From Arthrobacter gandavensis (GTDB lineage Bacteria > Actinomycetota > Actinomycetes > Actinomycetales > Micrococcaceae), in the NCBI RefSeq assembly GCF_015355785.1, contig NZ_JADKYW010000003.1:594028-658027 (forward strand): a DNA stretch of 64,000 bases. The letters run 5' to 3'. The notes beneath the pieces were generated by a model. The model did no database searches, was not told where the DNA came from, and saw only the letters and a program-made list of their open reading frames with translations. The first letter of the stretch is position 1; the number at the start of each line of letters is the position of its first letter. Below, in pieces: positions 60,466 to 64,000 of this stretch. Position numbers and translations under genes: made by a program.

Positions 60466-60969
60466 CTATTCCCCGGTGACGCCGTCGAGCAGCTCGCGGA
60501 TGATGTCCAGATGGCCGCAGTGCCGGCCGGTCTCCTCGACCATGTGCACCAGCACCCAGCGCAGGTTGTGGCCCGCGCTGTCCTCGGCTTTGCACCTGTC
60601 CTCCAGGCCGTACCGGGCAGCGACCGCGCGGGACTCGTCGCAGGCCGCCCGGTAGTCGACAATGATCTCTGCCAGGCTGTCCTGTTCGGTGACCCGGAAT
60701 TCGGCGTCGGGATCGTCGCTGCTCCAGCGGGTGGGAATTCCTTCCTGGCCGTCCAGCTGCGCACGGAACCACCAGCGTTCGACGTCGGCAAGGTGGCGGA
60801 GCAGCCCGGAAACCGTGAGCAGGGACGGCAGCACGCGGTGGGCAGCATCCGCATCGCTGAGCCCTTGGGCCTTATAGATAACGCTGGCACGCAGGTAGTC
60901 CAGGAAACCGTTGAGCGTTCCCCGCTCGTCGGCTGCGTCCGGCGGATCGATTCGTTCGTCTGTGAGCAT
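60466..60969 (-). CDS. DinB-superfamily (DUF664) protein
   Basis: 167 aa from ATG 60969; the longer frame to 61125 is rejected because its first 50 residues have no family pattern. A four-helix-bundle DinB pattern with metal-binding histidines: HLADVERWW near residue 59, HNLRWVLVHMVEETGRHCGHLDIIRELLDG near 134-163. DUF664 proteins include mycothiol-dependent enzymes in actinobacteria. It lies next to the ArsR operon but is on the other strand. The activity is unknown. Confidence 0.8.
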   Translation of the reverse strand: MLTDERIDPPDAADERGTLNGFLDYLRASVIYKAQGLSDADAAHRVLPSLLTVSGLLRHLADVERWWFRAQLDGQEGIPTRWSSDDPDAEFRVTEQDSLAEIIVDYRAACDESRAVAARYGLEDRCKAEDSAGHNLRWVLVHMVEETGRHCGHLDIIRELLDGVTGE

Positions 60970-61225
60970 CCGCCCAGCGTAGCGGCGCCCTGATCTGTGT
61001 GGTAAAGCCCCGCCGTCATAATGCGGCGACCCACGGGACGTGCGCCGGGCGCATCGGCGCCGCAAAAAAATCTCCCACACCCCTTGCAGCCGGGACACGG
61101 CGGGCGTACCTTCGTGGGTAATCAACCAGATGGTTGATCAACAAACGGGTTGGATACCGTGGGAACGGCGACAGCCCGCCGTTTGAAAACCGGCAGATTC
61201 AACTGCAACGCGAACGTTGGCCCTC
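60970..61225. other. 256-bp divergent intergenic region
   Basis: Separates DinB and the ArsR operon. It carries the operator at 61121-61138 and a nearby half-site ATCAAC/GGTTG-like sequence at about 61137-61155. The remaining bases show no gene. Confidence 0.4.
61121..61138. promoter_or_regulatory. ArsR-type operator dyad
   Basis: ATCAACCA-GA-TGGTTGAT, a perfect 8-2-8 inverted repeat, 88 bp upstream of the ArsR-family ATG. This size and symmetry suit an ArsR dimer, and the immediate downstream half-similar sequence suggests a second, weaker site. It implies autorepression of the ArsR-SRPBCC operon. Confidence 0.65.
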
Positions 61226-61591
61226 ATGACCGAAGCCCCGGAAGACGTCCTGCTGGACAGGGCGTTCCTGGCCCTGGCTGATCCGGCACGCCGCCGGATC
61301 ATCGCCAGGCTGTCCCGGGGCCCGGCCACGGTCAACGAACTCGCCGAGCCCTTCGAAATCAGCAAGCAGGCGGTTTCGAAGCACATCCAGGTCCTCGAGC
61401 AGGCACAGCTGGTCACGCGAACCCGTGATGCGCAGCGCCGGCCCGTCCACCTGAACCCCGCACGGCTGGAGGCACTCACTGCCTGGATCGACCGTTACCG
61501 GCTGGTCATGGAAGGGCAGTTCCGCAGCCTGGATGCTGTGCTCCACCAACAGGCCGCCGAGCGCGGCCGGCAGTCAAAGGACCAACAATGA
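61226..61591 (+). CDS. ArsR-family transcriptional regulator
   Basis: 121 aa from ATG 61226 (MTEAPEDVLLDRA); TTG 61217 would add three residues. The winged helix is clear: LADPARRRIIARLSRGPATVNELAEPFEISKQAVSKHIQVLEQAQLV. There are no metal-binding cysteines of the metalloregulator type, as in SdpR/Rv2034-like members next to SRPBCC proteins. It overlaps the next gene by 4 bp and heads the operon; the dyad upstream is its probable operator. Confidence 0.87.
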   Translation: MTEAPEDVLLDRAFLALADPARRRIIARLSRGPATVNELAEPFEISKQAVSKHIQVLEQAQLVTRTRDAQRRPVHLNPARLEALTAWIDRYRLVMEGQFRSLDAVLHQQAAERGRQSKDQQ

Positions 61592-62094
61592 CCAACGCAC
61601 TGCAGCTCTCCGTCCCCGACGGCGTCCCCTTCATTGACTATTCGCGGGAACTCGATTTCCCCGTCGCGGACGTGTTCCGCGCCCACGCGGATCCGGACCT
61701 CATCAGCCAGTGGCTGGGACCGCGCGGCACGAAGATGGACATGGACCACTACGACTTCACCACCGGCGGGACCTACAAGTACACGCATATCGGTCCCGAG
61801 GGCATCCCGTACGACTTCACCGGAATCTTCCACACCGTCCGGGAGAACGAGTTCGCGATCCAGACGTTCGAGTTCTCCGGCTATCCCGACGTCGTCAGCC
61901 TCGAGTTCAATACCTTCGAGGACCTGGGCGACGGCCGCACGCGCATCACCGTGCATGCCGTGTATCCCACCCAGGAGGCACGTGACGGGATGGCAGCCTC
62001 CGGCATGGAGGACGGCATGACCGATTCGTACTCCCGGCTGGAGGAACTTCTCGCCTCCCGAGCCGAGATCAAGACCCCGCAGGAGGCATCATGA
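61588..62094 (+). CDS. SRPBCC (AHSA1-like) family protein 1
   Basis: 168 aa in the START/AHSA1 fold: YSRELDFPVADVFRAHADPDLISQWLGP near 12-40, then YDFTTGGTYKYTHIGPEG and FTGIFHTVRENEFAIQTFEFSGYPDV. It is coupled to ArsR by overlapping start and stop and to SRPBCC 2 by 4 bp. The cavity fold binds hydrophobic ligands. Function not known; pairing with ArsR is a frequent arrangement. Confidence 0.83.
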   Translation: MTNALQLSVPDGVPFIDYSRELDFPVADVFRAHADPDLISQWLGPRGTKMDMDHYDFTTGGTYKYTHIGPEGIPYDFTGIFHTVRENEFAIQTFEFSGYPDVVSLEFNTFEDLGDGRTRITVHAVYPTQEARDGMAASGMEDGMTDSYSRLEELLASRAEIKTPQEAS

Positions 62095-62570
62095 CCAACG
62101 CACTGGAAGTCACCCTGCCCGACGGCGCACCGTACATCGACTACGTCCGCGAGTTCGACTACCCCGCATTGGAGGTCTTTCGCGCCCACGTCACGGCGGA
62201 TGCCTACGCCCAGTGGGTGGGCCCAGACCACCTGGACACCCGCATCGACGCCTTCGAGGCCACCCCGGGCGGCTCCTACCGGTTCGTGCAGAGCGACGAC
62301 GACGGCGAGTACGCCTTCCGCGGCGTCTTCCACAACATCCGGCCAGGCGAGTTCATCCTCCAGACCTTCGAATACGAGGGATATCCGGATCAGGCGAGCC
62401 TTGATTTCCTGCGCTTCGAGGACTTGCCCGGCGGACGGTCCAGGCTTGTTGGCCATTCGGTCTATCCATCGATCCAGACCCGGGATAACTTCGTGTCCTC
62501 GGGCATGGAATCAGGCATGGCCGCCGGCTACGACAAGCTCGAGCAGCTGCTCGCGTTCGCAACTGCCTGA
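62091..62570 (+). CDS. SRPBCC (AHSA1-like) family protein 2
   Basis: 159 aa, a paralog of SRPBCC 1 with the same order: YVREFDYPALEVFRAHVTADAYAQWVGP, FRGVFHNIRPGEFILQTFEYEGYPDQ, and C-terminal YDKLEQLLA. The tandem duplication suggests two ligands or a heterodimer. It overlaps the upstream gene by 4 bp and precedes the VOC gene by 27 bp. Confidence 0.83.
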   Translation: MTNALEVTLPDGAPYIDYVREFDYPALEVFRAHVTADAYAQWVGPDHLDTRIDAFEATPGGSYRFVQSDDDGEYAFRGVFHNIRPGEFILQTFEYEGYPDQASLDFLRFEDLPGGRSRLVGHSVYPSIQTRDNFVSSGMESGMAAGYDKLEQLLAFATA

Positions 62571-62597
62571 CTCCTGAGGACCACGTTTGGAGGAATC

Positions 62598-63032
62598 ATG
62601 GATTGGACCCTGGAAGTCATCCGCGTACCGGTCAGCGACCTGGACCGCAGCATCGCGTTCTACTCCGACTCGGTTGGCTTCGACCTGGATCACCACACCG
62701 TCAACGAACACATGGCGTTCGCCCAGCTCACGCCCCCGGGATCGGGCTGCTCGATCGTCATCGGCCACCTGCCCGGTGACGAGTCCATGGAGCCCGGCTC
62801 CCTGAAGGGACTGCAGCTGGTGGTTCCGGATGCCGCTGCAGCCCGCGAACAACTGCTGTCCAGGGGCGTGGAGGCCGGCGACGTCACGGTGATGGATGAG
62901 CGCGACGGCGGCACCCTGTTCGGCTTCTCGGATCCGGACGGCAACACCTGGGTAGTGCAGCAGATCAAGGCGCGGGCGGACCATCCGCTGATCCCCTACA
63001 GCGCACGCCCGCAGCTGGGCGAGGGAATCTAG
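62598..63032 (+). CDS. VOC-family (glyoxalase/bleomycin-resistance) protein
   Basis: 144 aa. A paired VOC fold: EVIRVPVSDLDRSIAFYSDSVGFDLDHHT near 7-35, and LVVPDAAAAREQLLSRGVEAGDV near 75-97, ending DPDGNTWVVQQIK. His and Glu residues at fold-typical sites suggest a metal cofactor. Last gene of the ArsR-led operon, with an AGGA-type ribosome site just upstream (62591-62594). Confidence 0.83.
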   Translation: MDWTLEVIRVPVSDLDRSIAFYSDSVGFDLDHHTVNEHMAFAQLTPPGSGCSIVIGHLPGDESMEPGSLKGLQLVVPDAAAAREQLLSRGVEAGDVTVMDERDGGTLFGFSDPDGNTWVVQQIKARADHPLIPYSARPQLGEGI

Positions 63033-63063
63033 GCCGCAGGCTGCGGAAGCGGGCGGGAGCGCA

Positions 63064-63585
63064 TCAGTCCGAGAGGGCTGCTGCGACCCGTTCGATTCCG
63101 TAGTCGAAGGCCTTGTCCAGGTCCCCGCCCAGCCGAAACGCCCCGGCCAGTTCCATGGTGATGAACCCGGTGAGCCACGCCGTCATGAACCGTGCAGCCT
63201 CCAGCGCCTCGGCGTCGCCCACCGCGTTCCGCGCCGCAGCCAGGACCGGTTCGCTGGCCCTTGCCAGGTCCTGGGCGGATGCCGTCCGCGTCTGGATCAG
63301 CCGGAATCCCTCCGGGTGCCCGTGCGCGAAAGACCGGTAGGTGCGGGCCAAACCCGCCAGGGATTCCTGTCCCTGCATCCGCTCCCGCAGGTCATCAAGG
63401 GTGGCAGCGGCAATCATCCCCAGCAGCTCGTCCCGGTCCCGAACCCGTTTGTAGAGCGACGGAGCCCGGACACCCACCCTGGCGGCCACCGCATTCATGG
63501 TGACGCGGTCCGGCCCGCCCTCTTCGAGGGCCTCCCGGCCCGCGGCGACGATTGCTTCGAGGGAGGTTCGCTGAGGCGAAGGCAT
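63064..63585 (-). CDS. TetR-family transcriptional regulator
   Basis: 173 aa from ATG 63585, which has CAGGAGA directly upstream. The longer frame to 63627 overlaps the operator and has no ribosome site. The N-terminal HTH: TSLEAIVAAGREALEEGGPDRVTMNAVAARVGVRAPSLYKRV. The C-terminal domain is of the WHG/TetR_C type. It diverges from the MBL-fold gene with three GCTAA/TTAGC half-sites between them, so it likely represses both. Confidence 0.86.
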   Translation of the reverse strand: MPSPQRTSLEAIVAAGREALEEGGPDRVTMNAVAARVGVRAPSLYKRVRDRDELLGMIAAATLDDLRERMQGQESLAGLARTYRSFAHGHPEGFRLIQTRTASAQDLARASEPVLAAARNAVGDAEALEAARFMTAWLTGFITMELAGAFRLGGDLDKAFDYGIERVAAALSD

Positions 63586-63615
63586 GGTTCTCCTGGCATT
63601 TCGCTGGCTATTGAC

Positions 63616-63643
63616 ATTAGCCATCATAGCTAATTACGTTAGC
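63616..63643. promoter_or_regulatory. Interlocked TetR operator half-sites
   Basis: ATTAGC-N7-GCTAAT (63616-63634) and GCTAA-N5-TTAGC (63629-63643) share the central half-site, giving three GCTAA/TTAGC elements. It lies 31-58 bp upstream of the TetR start and 42-69 bp upstream of the MBL start. Two dimers could bind overlapping pairs, or one could switch. Confidence 0.65.
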
Positions 63644-63684
63644 CATATAGCCCGGACACACCGGACACCCACTAGGAGACAGCC

Positions 63685-64000
63685 ATGAAGCTCGCACCCA
63701 ACCTGCACCGGATCGGCAATGACATTGTTGCCGCCTACCTGGTGGTGGCCGACGGCGGCATCACCGTTGTAGACGCGGGTCTCGCCGGGCACTGGCGGAA
63801 CCTGCAGCGCGAGCTCACTGCCCTGGACAAGACCCTCGAAGACATCCGCGGCGTTGTCCTGACGCACGGCGACTCGGACCACATCGGCTTCGCGGAGCGC
63901 CTCCGGCTGCAGACCGGCGTGCCGGTATATATCCACGCGGCAGACGCGGCCCGGGCCCAGGGAACGGAAAGCTACAAGCCGGCACCGGGGTCTGCGCGCG
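63685..64000 (+). CDS. Metallo-beta-lactamase-fold hydrolase (3' end outside window)
   Basis: The first 105 residues are visible, starting MKLAPNLHRIGNDIVAAY at ATG 63685 after TAGGAGA. The metal motif THGDSDHIG (HxxxDH) is near residue 61, the usual MBL signature. The gene runs off the right edge. It diverges from the TetR gene, which probably represses it. MBL-fold proteins of this kind include lactonases, glyoxalase II-like enzymes and drug-modifying proteins. The class is not determinable from the N-terminus. Confidence 0.82.
   Translation, partial: MKLAPNLHRIGNDIVAAYLVVADGGITVVDAGLAGHWRNLQRELTALDKTLEDIRGVVLTHGDSDHIGFAERLRLQTGVPVYIHAADAARAQGTESYKPAPGSAR

Noticed and set aside
63586-63627. 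TetR start at the outer ATG
   Set aside because: It would place coding sequence over the operator half-sites and lacks a ribosome site, whereas ATG 63585 has CAGGAGA directly upstream.

Overview
The window is high-GC DNA with closely packed genes, frequent ATGA/GTGA stop-start overlaps, many GTG/TTG starts, Tat and lipoprotein substrate-binding proteins and many ABC importers. This suits a Gram-positive actinobacterium, most likely an Arthrobacter-like soil member of the Micrococcaceae. The genus is an inference from gene content; there is no rRNA in the window. No tRNA, rRNA, insertion sequence or CRISPR array was seen.

Left end (1-5967): visibly AT-richer than the rest. It holds the end of a PIN-like protein, a large PLD nuclease/superfamily II helicase with a DUF3427-type C-terminus, and a MazG-like pyrophosphohydrolase overlapping a GIY-YIG/DUF2075 ATPase. 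This looks like an accessory, possibly defensive, island. Next come benzoylformate decarboxylase (mdlC) and two tandem paralogous small membrane proteins.

9238-21878: a peptide-salvage locus built like the Bacillus dpp-ykf region. It has an enolase-superfamily dipeptide epimerase, an LD-carboxypeptidase, a dipeptide ABC importer, an M20 peptidase and three penicillin-recognising serine hydrolases. The likely substrate is cell-wall (murein) peptides.

21929-27767: a five-gene operon (FAD oxidoreductase, uronate-dehydrogenase-like SDR, SsuABC/TauABC-like importer) divergent from a LysR regulator that has a perfect AT-N11-AT box. A secreted phospholipase D-like protein follows.

29204-41766: a co-directional run of 13 genes, probably one LacI-controlled operon with twin palindromic operators 55 bp apart at its head. 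It encodes two orphan proteins, a family-5 binding protein, LacI, an Opp-type importer, two FGGY kinases, a histidine phosphatase and a 2-hydroxyacid dehydrogenase. The substrate is unknown.

42169-56634: two monosaccharide importers, ChvE-MmsA-MmsB and an RbsABC-like set with a ROK regulator, a Gfo/Idh/MocA dehydrogenase and a TIM-barrel isomerase. Between them lie a 41-bp repeat cluster, a rhodanese membrane protein, an AraC regulator and a VOC protein. GTGA-N6-TCAC (CRP-like) dyads occur in several of the transporter promoters.

56708-64000: two paralogous DUF4190/DUF4352-type surface proteins, thiol peroxidase, a 17-bp minisatellite, a DinB protein, an ArsR-SRPBCC-SRPBCC-VOC operon, and a TetR regulator divergent from a metallo-beta-lactamase-fold gene cut by the window edge.
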